Source: Limnoperna fortunei
Lineage: Eukaryota > Mollusca > Bivalvia > Mytilida > Modiolidae
Assembly (NCBI GenBank): GCA_944474755.1
Contig: OX104123.1
Span: 63,729,898-63,793,897 of the forward strand
Length of the DNA stretch: 64,000 bases
Reading direction: 5' to 3'
The notes beneath the pieces are model-generated. The model was not told the origin of the DNA, made no database searches, and worked only from the letters and a program-made list of their open reading frames with translations. Below, piece after piece: positions 25,000 to 34,873 of the stretch (its first letter is position 1; every line of letters begins with the position of its first letter). The position numbers were made by a program, and so were the translations under genes.

Positions 25000-26022
25000 A
25001 TGGCTTCAGAAATTCAAATAAAAAATGGTACAAAAAAAAGAAAAAATGACTTTCCTCTTGAAGAATTGGTTGTTGAAGAAAATTGGCCTAAATTTATTGT
25101 TTTATCTAGCAAAGACCCAACTAAACCTTTGGCAAAAGTATCTCCTTTCATTATTGAAAAAGCTATTAAAGGGTGTGCAGGAGACGTTAAAAACGTCACA
25201 AAAATGAAATCCGGTTCCCTCCTTATTGAATGTAATAGAAAACACCAGTCTACAAATTTATTAAAACTTTCAAAAATTGTTGACTTAGAAATATCTAGCT
25301 CTCCCCACAGAACTCTAAACTCGAGTCAAGGGATTATTCGTTACCGAGGCGAAGATCACTCGGAATTATCGGACGATGAAATCTGTTCAGAACTAGAGCC
25401 TCAGGGTGTTACAAAAGTTAAAAGATTTATTGCTAACAGACAGGGTGTTCAGGTAAAACTGAACACCTTTCTGTTAAATTTCAACACACCTACTGTCCCC
25501 GAATCCATCAAGATTGGTCTGTACAAAGCTAAAGTCAGCGCATACATCTCCAACCCTGTGCGCTGCTTTAAGTGTCAAAAGTTCGGCCACGGAAAAGGAC
25601 AGTGCAGAGGTCACCAGATTTGTTTCAAGTGTGCAGAGGAAGGACATGAGGGCTTCACCTGCACTAAAACGCCAAAGTGTGCTAATTGTGGTGAAGCCCA
25701 CATGTCCTCATCTAAGGACTGTCAGCATTTTAAAAAGGAAAAAGAAATTCAAAAAATTAAAACTGAAAAAAACATCTCTTACCCTGAGGCTCGTCGTCTG
25801 TATAATACAACGAATAATCCCTCGTCTCCTGCATCAACGTCATACGCCAGTGTTGCCAAACGCGTTCTCACTTCAGTTGAAACGCAGACAATCATCACCT
25901 GGCCTATTGACAAACAGGAACCTTCAAAATTAGCAGTTACAACAACAGACAAAATAATTACATCTTCACGAAAATCTTCATCTTCACAAACTCCTGCGTC
26001 TTCAGTACCCTCTCAATCCTAA
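25000..26022 (+). CDS. LINE A ORF1, Gag-like protein with three CCHC zinc knuckles (prematurely stopped)
   Basis: The likely start is ATG at 25000 (MASEIQIKNGTKKRK). The open frame extends upstream to 24751, but that part overlaps the GC-rich leader. The 340-aa product has an N-terminal RNA-binding-like region and three cysteine knuckles at residues ~188-243: RCFKCQKFGHGKGQC, ICFKCAEEGHEGFTC, KCANCGEAHMSSSKDC. A Lys-rich and Ser-rich tail follows. A TAA at 26020-26022 interrupts the frame. The same frame then stays open to 26310, where its natural stop overlaps the ORF2 start as TAATG. The family role is to bind element RNA. Confidence 0.82.
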   Translation: MASEIQIKNGTKKRKNDFPLEELVVEENWPKFIVLSSKDPTKPLAKVSPFIIEKAIKGCAGDVKNVTKMKSGSLLIECNRKHQSTNLLKLSKIVDLEISSSPHRTLNSSQGIIRYRGEDHSELSDDEICSELEPQGVTKVKRFIANRQGVQVKLNTFLLNFNTPTVPESIKIGLYKAKVSAYISNPVRCFKCQKFGHGKGQCRGHQICFKCAEEGHEGFTCTKTPKCANCGEAHMSSSKDCQHFKKEKEIQKIKTEKNISYPEARRLYNTTNNPSSPASTSYASVAKRVLTSVETQTIITWPIDKQEPSKLAVTTTDKIITSSRKSSSSQTPASSVPSQS

Positions 26023-26310
26023 ACCAATTCTTCAAGTAGCCAAAAAAAAAATTCAAAAAATGTCAACTCCAATTCTTCTAACTCTAATAAAAACTCAAAT
26101 CAGAAAGGAGATCGTACTCCAAAACTGCTGAGGGATCCGATAAAGGTCCACAACAGGTTTGGAAGTCTAGATCATCTAGACACTACTATCTGGGGCGATC
26201 CCATGGATACACTACCCCCAGATACTGGATCTAAAAGTAGATCCCCCAGCAGAAACCGGCGGAATAGCCCCAAAAAAACTGTCAACTATTCCCCTATTCG
26301 CAGACCATAA
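26023..26310 (+). pseudogene. LINE A ORF1 3' remainder after the nonsense codon
   Basis: In the ORF1 frame the sequence remains open for ~95 codons after TAA 26020-26022. It is low-complexity at first (Ser/Asn/Lys), then contains LLRDPIKVHNRFGSL and RSPSRNRRNSPKK, and ends CAGACCATAATGG. Overlap of the final stop with the ORF2 ATG strongly suggests this was the native ORF1 C-terminus. Confidence 0.7.
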
Positions 26311-29300
26311 TGGGTACAATAATACAATGGAATTGTCGAGGTCTTAAGATTAATTTTCTTGAAATTACATTATTAGTTCAAGCCTTTCTTCCTGTTGCAT
26401 TTTGCCTCCAAGAATCCCATCTAAAACGAAGTGATAACATATCTTTAAAAAACTACTCTATATACAGCACATATGTAAACGAGAATGATAGAGCTGCTGG
26501 CGGCTCTACTATTCTCGTAAAAGATCAAGTTTTACATAGCCCTGTAGATCTCAACACTGATCTTCAGGCGGTTGCTGTTAGAATATCTTTAGACAAAACA
26601 ATTACTTTATGCTCTGTGTATATCCCTCCGAATTCTTCATTAAATTTAAATCAGTTGAAACATCTTACTGATCAGCTTCCGGCCCCTTATATATTACTTG
26701 GGGACTTCAACGGACACAACCCTTTATGGGGATGTAACACAATAAACGATAAAGGTAAAATTATTGAAGGCTTAATGAATCAGGAAGATCTGTGTATTTT
26801 TAATGATGGAACCAATACATATTTACATCCTGGGAACGGATCATATTCGGCTATTGATCTTACAATAGCAGATCTCTCTCTGTTGCCCGATTTCTCATGG
26901 AAAGTCCATGACGATCTCTGTGGAAGTGATCACTTTCCCATTATATTGGAATCTTTGCACTCTTCCATCACAGAACGAGCCGCTCGGTATAAATTTAACA
27001 AAGCCAATTGGCCTCTATTTGAACAACTCTGTATAGAGCGACTTAACTCGGATACTTTTAAAGCTATTTCTGATCCAATTTTAAAATTCAATGAAACACT
27101 TATTTCAATTGCCGATGAAACAATTCCTAAGACCTCGACAAATCCAAAACATCCTAGTAAACCATGGTTCGATGACAGCTGCGAGGACGCTATTAAAGAC
27201 CGAAAAAAAGCCGAACGACGCTTTAATAAATACCCAACTCAAAATAACCTTAACCACTTCCGAATTTTTCGAGCGAAAGCTCGGAGGGTAACGAAACAAA
27301 GACGACGCACTTCTTGGCGTAACTTTGTTTCTAAACTAAATAACCATACCCCTATGAATAAAATTTGGAACATGATTCGTAAAATTAAAGGTAAGAACGG
27401 TAAAACTAATGTCCATCATTTAAAGGATGGACAAGACTTGTTAACATCAGAGACAGATATATCTAACAAATTGGCCGAAACATTTGCAAAACACTCGTCC
27501 GCTGAAAATTATCATCGCGATTTTCAGCGCATCAAAACTCAAAAAGAAAAATCAAAACTTAATTTCCAGTCAAAAAATTTAGAAGATTACAATACACCTT
27601 TTTCTTTGGAAGAACTCAAAATTTCTCTAAACAAATCACACGATACAGCATGTGGCCCAGATGAAATACACTATCAACTTCTTAAACATCTCCCACAGTC
27701 TTCTTTGCAATGTCTTTTAAATCTTCTTAACAGTATTTGGGAAACGGGTGACTTACCTTCTATTTGGAAAATGGCTACCGTTGTACCTATTCCAAAACCA
27801 GGTAAGGATCACTCAGAAGCGTCGAACTATCGGCCTATAGCCCTTACAAGTTGCGTCTGTAAGACCATGGAACGGATGATTAATGATCGCCTTGTCTGGT
27901 TTCTTGAATCCAATAACCTTCTATCAAATATACAGTGTGGATTCCGACAAGGACGAAGTACCATGGACCATTTGGTACGTTTTGAAACTTTTATTCGAAA
28001 CGCCTTTGCCAAAAATGAACATGTTGTGTCTATCTTTTTCGATTTAGAAAAAGCATATGACACAACATGGAAATATGGTATTTTAAAAGATCTTTTTGAT
28101 ATGGGGTTGAAAGGTCGACTTCCTACCTTTATTTCAAACTTTTTATCTAACAGAGAATTTAAAGTCCGGGTAAATTCCACATTATCGGACCCATTTGAAC
28201 AAGAAATGGGTGTCCCTCAAGGCAGCATTTTATCAGTAACTTTATTTAGTATTAAAATTAATAGTCTGGCTCAAGTCTTGAAAGACAATATTGACGGTTC
28301 TCTCTATGTTGACGATTTCCTCATTTGCTATCGGGGAAAAAACATGAACAATATTGAGCGTCAACTACAGTTATGTTTACATAGAATAGAGAAATGGGCA
28401 ATGGAAAATGGCTTTAAATTTTCCACTTCCAAAACTGTCGGTATGCATTATTGTAACAAGAGAAAAATGCATCCTGATCCCGAACTTACATTGTATAACA
28501 ACCCTATTAAAATTGTGAAAGAAACTACTTTTCTTGGTTTGATATTTGACTCTAAACTATCAAAATGTTGAAATCTAAGTGCCTTAAAGTACTTGATATT
28601 TTAAAAGTCGTATCCAGCACTGACTGGGGTGCGGACCGCGACACATTATTGAATCTATATAGATCGCTGGTTCGATCGAAATTAGATTATGGTTGTTTTA
28701 TTTATGGTTCAGCTCGCAAGTCATATGTCAAAATCCTTGATACCGTTCACCATCAAGGATTGCGACTATGTCTTGGAGCTTTTAGAACCACACCTGTTAA
28801 TAGTTTATATGTAGAAGCAAACGAGCCTTCTTTGTATCAAAGAAGAATTAAGCTCGGTTTGCAGTATGCAACAAAACTTAAGGCTTATCCTACCAACCCT
28901 GCTCATGACTGTGTTTTCAAACCGTTTTGTAAACAAATTTTTGATAATCATCCAAACAAAATTAAACCTTTTGGCCTAAGAATTGCATCTCATTTGGAAA
29001 ATTCTGGTATCTGTATAGATGAAATTGCCCCAACTGAAATTCCTCACAATCCTCCATGGTTAAATCCTAAACCAGTATTTATTTATGATTTGCGAAAATA
29101 TAAAAAATCTGACACAAACCGCTTGATTATTCAGCAACATTTTGCAGAGATTAAATCTTGCTTTGTTGATCACAGCTCAATTTATACGGATGGATCGAAG
29201 GACGGTGATAAAGTCGCTTCAGCCGCTGTCTTCGGAGAGCGAGTTGAAACTCGCCGTCTTCCTTCTGCTTCTTCCATATTTAGTGCAGAAGCCCAAGCCA

Positions 29301-29974
29301 TTCTTCTTGCACTAAAAATTGTTGCCTCGTCAGTGGAGGATAAATTTCTTGTCTGCTCCGATTCTTTATCGTGCCTTCTTGCCATTGAAAATAACAAAGT
29401 TAAAAATCCATTTATTTTAAAAATTATTCAAATTTACAGGTCCTTAACAACTTTGGGTAAAGTTGTTGTGTTTTTCTGGATTCCCAGTCATGTGGGAATC
29501 CATGGAAACACAGTCGTGGACAGGGAAGCTAGGAAAGCCTTAAATAATGACATCATCAACTGTAAACTACCTTTTACTGATTTTAAGTCTTTTATTTTAA
29601 AATATATTTATAATTTGTGGCAGATTGGTTGGGATCTCGAAGTTCATAATAAACTTCATGAGATCCAACCACTAATTCGCCATACAAATTTTAACACTTT
29701 TACATGTCGTAGAGACCAAGTAGTTTTAACACGGTGTCGTCTTGGCCATACCAAGACGACCCATAATTATATTTTAAATGGTGAACCACGACCCGAGTGT
29801 GTGCCATGTAACAGTCCGTATACAATCAAGCATGTCTTGATGGACTGTGTTGACGTGGCCCACATTCGGGAACGTTTTTATACTGTGGATTCTTATTTTA
29901 ATTTGTTTACAATTGTCGCTGGCGACAAAATTCTACAGTTCTTAAAGGAGATTAATTTATACAATAAAATATAA
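26310..29974 (+). pseudogene. LINE A ORF2: endonuclease, reverse transcriptase, RNase H; one frameshift
   Basis: Two frames, 26310-28571 and 28565-29974, together make ~1220 codons. The endonuclease (residues ~1-215) shows GDFNGHNPLWG and SDHFPI. The RT has FFDLEKAYDTTW, MGVPQGSILS and YVDD (28304-28315). The connection region is followed by RNase H: IYTDGSKDGDKVASA, SAEAQAILLAL, VCSDSLSCLLAI, WIPSHVGIHGN. A C-terminal CCHC (C-x2-C-x7-H-x4-C) sits near 29800-29835. At about 28560 the copy lacks 16 nt that are present in the older copy at 3800-3830, which shifts the frame between RT thumb and connection. Otherwise the domains are intact. Closest broad assignment: I/Nimb-like. Confidence 0.9.
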
Positions 29975-30806
29975 TCATCTAATACCATAAATATGCTATT
30001 GTTTCATATTTTATCATTTTAGTCATGTTTTTTATTGTATATACTCTCATACTATAGTGTGAGATTTCAGTTTTATTATAATTCAACAGGGTTGCTTCTA
30101 ACTTCTGAACGATATCAATTTATAAAATTGTTCACGTCCTGAATATAGCTGAAATATTGCTTGCTGGACGTTAAACATCAATCAATCAATCAATCTTCAA
30201 CTCCTGACAGTTGGTTTTCCTCCCTTAAAATGAAGTTATAAATCTGTAAACCTTTCTTTTGAAAAACAAGTTAAAAGAAAGGAATTGTAAATTTCATGCC
30301 ATCTTGAAAAATTAGTATCAGGCTAAAAGTACAAGTAAAATTATTCTTTACTGTTTATTTTTTAATGTAATCTAAATGTGAATATATATTATTGGAAATT
30401 ACTTATTTGATTTTGTTAATCTCAGTCTTCACGAAATCTTCCCAAAGAATGGTGGAAATTCGGTCCACCAACTTCCCCAGAAATGCTGGACCGATGTAAC
30501 TTTTGCCGGACCAAATTTGTCGATGTTGCCATTGTTTACATTTAACTAGCTACCTTATATGCATGTAGATACAGACATATATCATACATAAAAGTTATTG
30601 TAAACATCATACTATTCATAACTGTTATAAACAAACTGTGTATATCTGGACAACATTCAAAAGAATATAAATAAAATAACATTTTATTATACACAGAAAT
30701 AATTCACAAAGCTGAAACCAACTGCTTCAATGGAAACCCATCTATAGAAATTATCATGAGTTAATTTATAACCATTTATTGTTGTTATTCCTTCAATTTC
30801 AGAATA

Positions 30807-31669
30807 CAGTGTACCCTCGGTATATCGCCCCCCGTTAAACCGCCAACCTCGAATATCGCCACGATTTTCTATGGTCCGGTTTTTAACCATTAAAATTCCC
30901 CCGTTGTAATGCCACCCTCGCATATCGCCATCCGCCACAAGTTTTTATTTGCAGAAGTCCTTAATTCAATAAAATTTCCCCCGTTTCTACTGCCAAAAAC
31001 ATACATTACTCATGTTTATTTTGAATTATTGGTGTGTAAACATGGTCACGCTTTCTAAGCTTAATCCCCGATTAGAAAATCAATAAATCAATTAACATAA
31101 TTGTTGTGTAAACAGTGGATTAGTGGTCATTTGAAGAACTAATTTGAAGATAATCGTGCTAATTGAATACGGTAACAACCATTCCGTAGTAAGAATCCAG
31201 TGTTTTACATATACGACTTTACCAAGATGCAACACACCATTTTCGGTGTTTTCAGTGCTTTTCATGTAGTAAACATAATTGAACAGAGACACGAATGTCA
31301 ATAAACCCATAACGCACAGCTGGTTATTAAAAACGGCAATAAACATATATGCAACTTCGTTTGGACATCAAAGTGCCGGGAGTGATTCACTCCCGCTCTG
31401 CTAAATTACGAGTAATGGAACTAAATTCGTACCTTCGCCAAAAAAGCGATGGTACGATTATTCGTTCTATAGGCCGTCAGGAAGCTCTTCGAAAATTGCA
31501 AAATTACTCCACACGTGACAGATTTAATGTAGACCAAACTGGGCTTTATGCATATTCAACTTTACTGATACAAAAGTCTGAAATAGTCCTCCCTCTTTAT
31601 ACCGCCACCCTCGTATAATGCCAAAAAAATGCCAAGTCCAAAAGGTGGCATCATAACGAGGGAGCACTG
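30807..31669 (+). mobile_element. Tigger/pogo-like DNA transposon, internally deleted
   Basis: TA at 30805-30806 and 31670-31671 flanks inverted ends CAGTGTACCCTCG and CAGTGCTCCCTCG. Inside, 31349-31618 (+) encodes a peptide with a helix-turn-helix-like stretch followed by DRFNVDQTGLY, resembling the DD region of Tigger transposases (usual form FNxDETGL). Much of the transposase is missing. It sits in intron 2 of the transposase-like gene. Confidence 0.75.
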
Positions 31670-33440
31670 TACTAGTATATATTTTATATATTATCAAAAC
31701 CAATGATTAAAATAAAATATGTTTTTAACGAACGTTTGAGTTTCACCCCCATTTTAAGGTGTTTGTTTATCAAACAGTTACGATTTTTCATTAAAGGCCG
31801 CTGTAGTCTACTTTTTTCTCATTTCTCGCTGTTGGTAATTAGACGTATCCCGGATATAAACAAATGGTGCTTAATCCATTTGCCAAACTAAAACGTTTCA
31901 AAAATGAGTTAAATACGCAGGATCTTTGCAATTTTTATAGGTTTTAAATATTTACTCAAAAGTTGGAAGTTTGTGTGAATCAGTACTACCAGATATATTA
32001 AGTATTTTCTGTGAACGAACCATCAGGGCAACTTGAACTTAGATAATAACCATGCCGGACTTTCAGACCGACGAAACACGATTTTTTACCAGTCCAAGCG
32101 TTATTATATCGGTTTTGTCCGTCGGACCGACGCATTTCGTGAAGACTGTAATCTCAACCTTATTTGATACACATTTTGTAGTTATTGACAGGCAAAATAT
32201 AATTTATTTCAATATCTCTGCATTTACTTACATCTTTTCCTGATCATAGTCAGATGAAGATATATAAGATACATCAGGGATGTGTAGTGTAGCAAGCTTT
32301 GATAACACAGGAGTAGAAGTTGCCTTAAAATTACGTGGAGTTCCAAAATGTGTTGCATCAGAAATCGATACTGCACGGTCTGCTTGTATGGCCCTTTCTT
32401 CATATCTGTTTAAAAAATATTGACATTTCATTTACAATTGTATGTCTTCGATTCTTCCTAAGTAGTGAAATAAAATCTGGTACATGTAGTAATTCACATT
32501 CTGAAAATTTATATGCCATGAACAACAAAATATGCACAAAATTCCTGGACCTGCATTTATAGTTACATTTAGTTACATCCCTGATTATCATTTAGCATGT
32601 GATCATGGTATATACATGTATATAATAGTTTGCAGTACTTTTGAAACAGTGTGGAGTTCAATGTAAATACAAAAAAATATTTTTCACACAGAGCTTCTAT
32701 GGCCATTCTATTTCAGTTTTTATATTTAAATGGTCATTTTAAGCATTTAAGTATTCTCTATTCTTTTATTCATAGCACAATTCCTATTTTTATTTCCCTT
32801 AATGGAGCCCCACAAAAGTAAAACCGTACATCGTTTACATAATTATATCGGCATTGTTACACAACTGAGAGGTCAGACAATGATCGATCGACATAAATAT
32901 AAACATATTATGATCGTTAATATTGAGGGAATAAGTCATTAATATTTTATAATTAAATGCACAACAAAAAACATCACAAATTATATAAAAGAAATAGAAA
33001 AATCCTACCTGTCCAACAAAATCTTAGCAACTTCGGCATGAGTTTCCACACGAAGAATGTTCTTAAGCTCATTCCAACGGTCATATTCCATACCAATATA
33101 TATTCTGTTCTTGTTGTTTTTAGCATTTATTTCTCTTCGTCTTCTTTTTCTCGCCGAATCAGTCAATACTGCCTTTCTTCCACGTTTAGCTGTTTTCGTC
33201 TCCGACATTTTTGTTCATACTGCGCATGCTCCGTAAGTTACCGAGAGGGTTCATTTGAAAGGTCACTGCATACGGAAACGTAGACGTTGAATTAAGGTAC
33301 GGGAAGACAATATTTGAAACGGGTATACATTTCAACAATTAAAACGGGTATAACGTATTAATTGGTTTAGAATACAGTTTCTTTATGTTTTTAAAGATAC
33401 GTACTGCCGATATTGGCATAAAAAATACTGAACGAAATTT

Positions 33441-33465
33441 AACAATTTTTACTGCTTATATTGCT
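33441..33465 (-). repeat. Right terminal inverted repeat of the TTAA transposon
   Basis: Read on the minus strand it begins AGCAATATAAGCAGT. It is followed by TTAA (33466-33469), after which LINE B coding sequence resumes. Confidence 0.9.
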
Positions 33466-34700
33466 TTAAAGCATTATATAAACTCAAAGCAAATGTTTTT
33501 TCCTTATACCCTCTACCTAAAACTAGTCTTCATATATTTGATCATACTATAAAGTCAATATTACTATATTGTTCAGAAATATGGGGTTGCTACATACCAA
33601 AGTCTGCTGATTCTGATTTTTTGTTTAACTACTCAAGAATGTCATGTGTCATGCCCTGTGACAAACTTCATATGCACATTTGTAAATATATACTTGGTGT
33701 TGGCAAAAAAAGTTCTAACTTTGCCACTTTTAGTGAATTAGGCAGAACACCATTTGCTTTAGATTGCTTTAATTCAGTCTTTAAATATTGGAACCGTTTA
33801 GATACAACTAACAATAATCTACTAAAAGATGCATACATTGAAAATAAACAACTTCACTCACGGGGATGTGTCACTTGGTACTCTTGTGTGCACAGACTTT
33901 TGCAGGTATTTGATAGTAATACTAGAATTCACAAAATGCTTAAATACAAAAATAATACATTCAATTGTAACATAAAAAAACTTGTCAAAACTTTTTATAT
34001 AAATAAGTGGTATACCACTAGAAATAAATTATTAACAGATAACAGTAAATTGCGAACCTATTTGCAATTCAAATCCAATTTTGGGTTAGAAAAATATCTT
34101 AACATTATATCTGATTATAATCAACGAAAATATCTTACTAAATTTAGAATCAGTAATCATAAACTGAAAATAGAAACTGGGAGGTCTACAAAACCCAAAA
34201 CTCCCTTGAAAGACCGTATATGTGATAAATGTTTTTCTGATGAAATAGAATCAGAGGAACATTTTCTACTTTTTCTACTTAGATGTTCTTTCTATGACAT
34301 TTCAAGAAATACTCTTTTAAATAAAATATATAAATCAATAAATTATTCTAATTACAATTACATGTCCCCAATTGATAAAATCATATGGTTACTGAATAAT
34401 GAAAATAAAGAAATATTAAACAACATTTGTGAATTCCTATCGAACAGTCACTGCGTCAAATAATACTATTTATATTTGATACATTATCTCTTTTTTTCTT
34501 TTCCTTTTTTTTTTAAAAAAAAAACACAAACTTGTAACTATCTGTCGTATATATTATATATCATTTATCCCATATTTGAAATTTATGTATGTATTTAAAA
34601 TGTTATAATAATGATATTTTATACAATCATCTTTATGTAATTTATGTTCTGTATGCCTCTTCCGGGGCCCTTGATTTGGTTTAAATAAACTTATGAACTT
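33466..34700 (+). mobile_element. LINE B 3' portion including 3' UTR
   Basis: After the coding end the 3' UTR contains a short T/A run at 34495 and ends in ttaaataaacttatgaactt (34681-34700), a tail type common in LINEs. The 5.1 kb repeat resumes immediately at atgtagat (34701). Confidence 0.85.
33470..34463 (+). pseudogene. LINE B, C-terminal coding part after the transposon
   Basis: Open frame continuing the RT reading frame from 15392: ALYKLKANVF, ILLYCSEIWGCY, then a long Asn/Lys-rich C-terminal region and a terminal zinc motif CDKCFSDEIESEEHF with the final RC. A 9-nt duplication (FLLFLL) lies within that zinc motif. The end is SNSHCVK at 34463. The first visible Met is at 33621, but the frame is open from the junction. 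It belongs with 13341-15392 as one retrotransposon copy. Confidence 0.88.
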
Positions 34701-34873
34701 ATGTAGATGATACAGTGTCGGTCCAGGTAAAATGTACACAGTTGGACGCACGTTTATTTTTTCTATAATCATAATAGTAATAATAATTTTGATAATTATT
34801 AAAATGTAAATAAGTGACCTTTAAGGCGAGTGATATAGCTTCAATAAACACTAATCCACAGTTGTGACGTTTA

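Larger units (their letters stand above)
24109..30193 (+). mobile_element. Full-length LINE A (I/Nimb-like, RNase H-bearing), 6.1 kb
   Basis: Flanked by perfect 12-bp direct repeats tcttcaactcct (24097-24108 and 30194-30205). It has a GC-rich 5' leader, an ORF1 with three CCHC knuckles, an ORF2 with APE endonuclease, RT, RNase H and a terminal CCHC, and a 3' UTR ending in the shared SINE tail and an atca repeat. RNase H plus the APE endonuclease places it in the broad I group; the exact clade is inference. It carries an ORF1 nonsense codon and an ORF2 frameshift, so it is inactive as read. Confidence 0.93.
18357..33208 (-). pseudogene. Transposase-like gene of the TTAA transposon, 12 exons, disrupted
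   Basis: Exons 5' to 3': 33009-33208, 32232-32405, 30206-30223 plus 24040-24108 (split by LINE A), 23146-23431, 22276-22558, 21397-21628, 21055-21131, 20782-20889, 19785-19999, 19252-19416, 18918-18956, 18357-18648. All junctions have gt/ag and matching phases, giving ~718 aa. The N-terminus is basic (MSETKTAKRGRK). A YLKWICQTGH cysteine/SQP segment follows. The likely RNase H-fold core has GRMDSPGHC, VVTDAHPQ, SFDIWHGAKNLGKK, DIVNHFWHC, ECDHGPL and ELENFQN. The C-terminus is LELDDPRRLSATIAPV and ends in DYDWQS. This matches a widespread uncharacterised animal protein family that I take to be transposase-derived. Two lesions make it non-functional: LINE A in exon 3, and a frameshift near 21595 just after the GRMDSPGHCAQ motif. 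Confidence 0.8.
15393..33465. mobile_element. ~18 kb TTAA-flanked DNA transposon with P2X7-domain and transposase genes
   Basis: The element lies between TTAA at 15389-15392 and TTAA at 33466-33469. Its ends are inverted repeats (15393-15417 and 33441-33465) starting AGCAATATAAGC and matching at 22 of 25 positions. Removing the element and one TTAA joins LINE B coding sequence in frame (AVK from the left side, ALYKLK from the right side), which independently proves the boundaries. Inside are two convergent spliced genes starting near opposite termini. Later insertions (LINE A 6.1 kb, a Tigger-like remnant, MITEs) leave about 11 kb of native sequence. TTAA targets are known for piggyBac and Kolobok; the protein is not piggyBac-like, so Kolobok is the best inference. 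Confidence 0.88.

Noticed and set aside
30425..32160. Possible inverted repeat around ttcgtgaagactg
   Set aside because: Similarity is confined to about 15 bp plus scattered matches; too weak to call.
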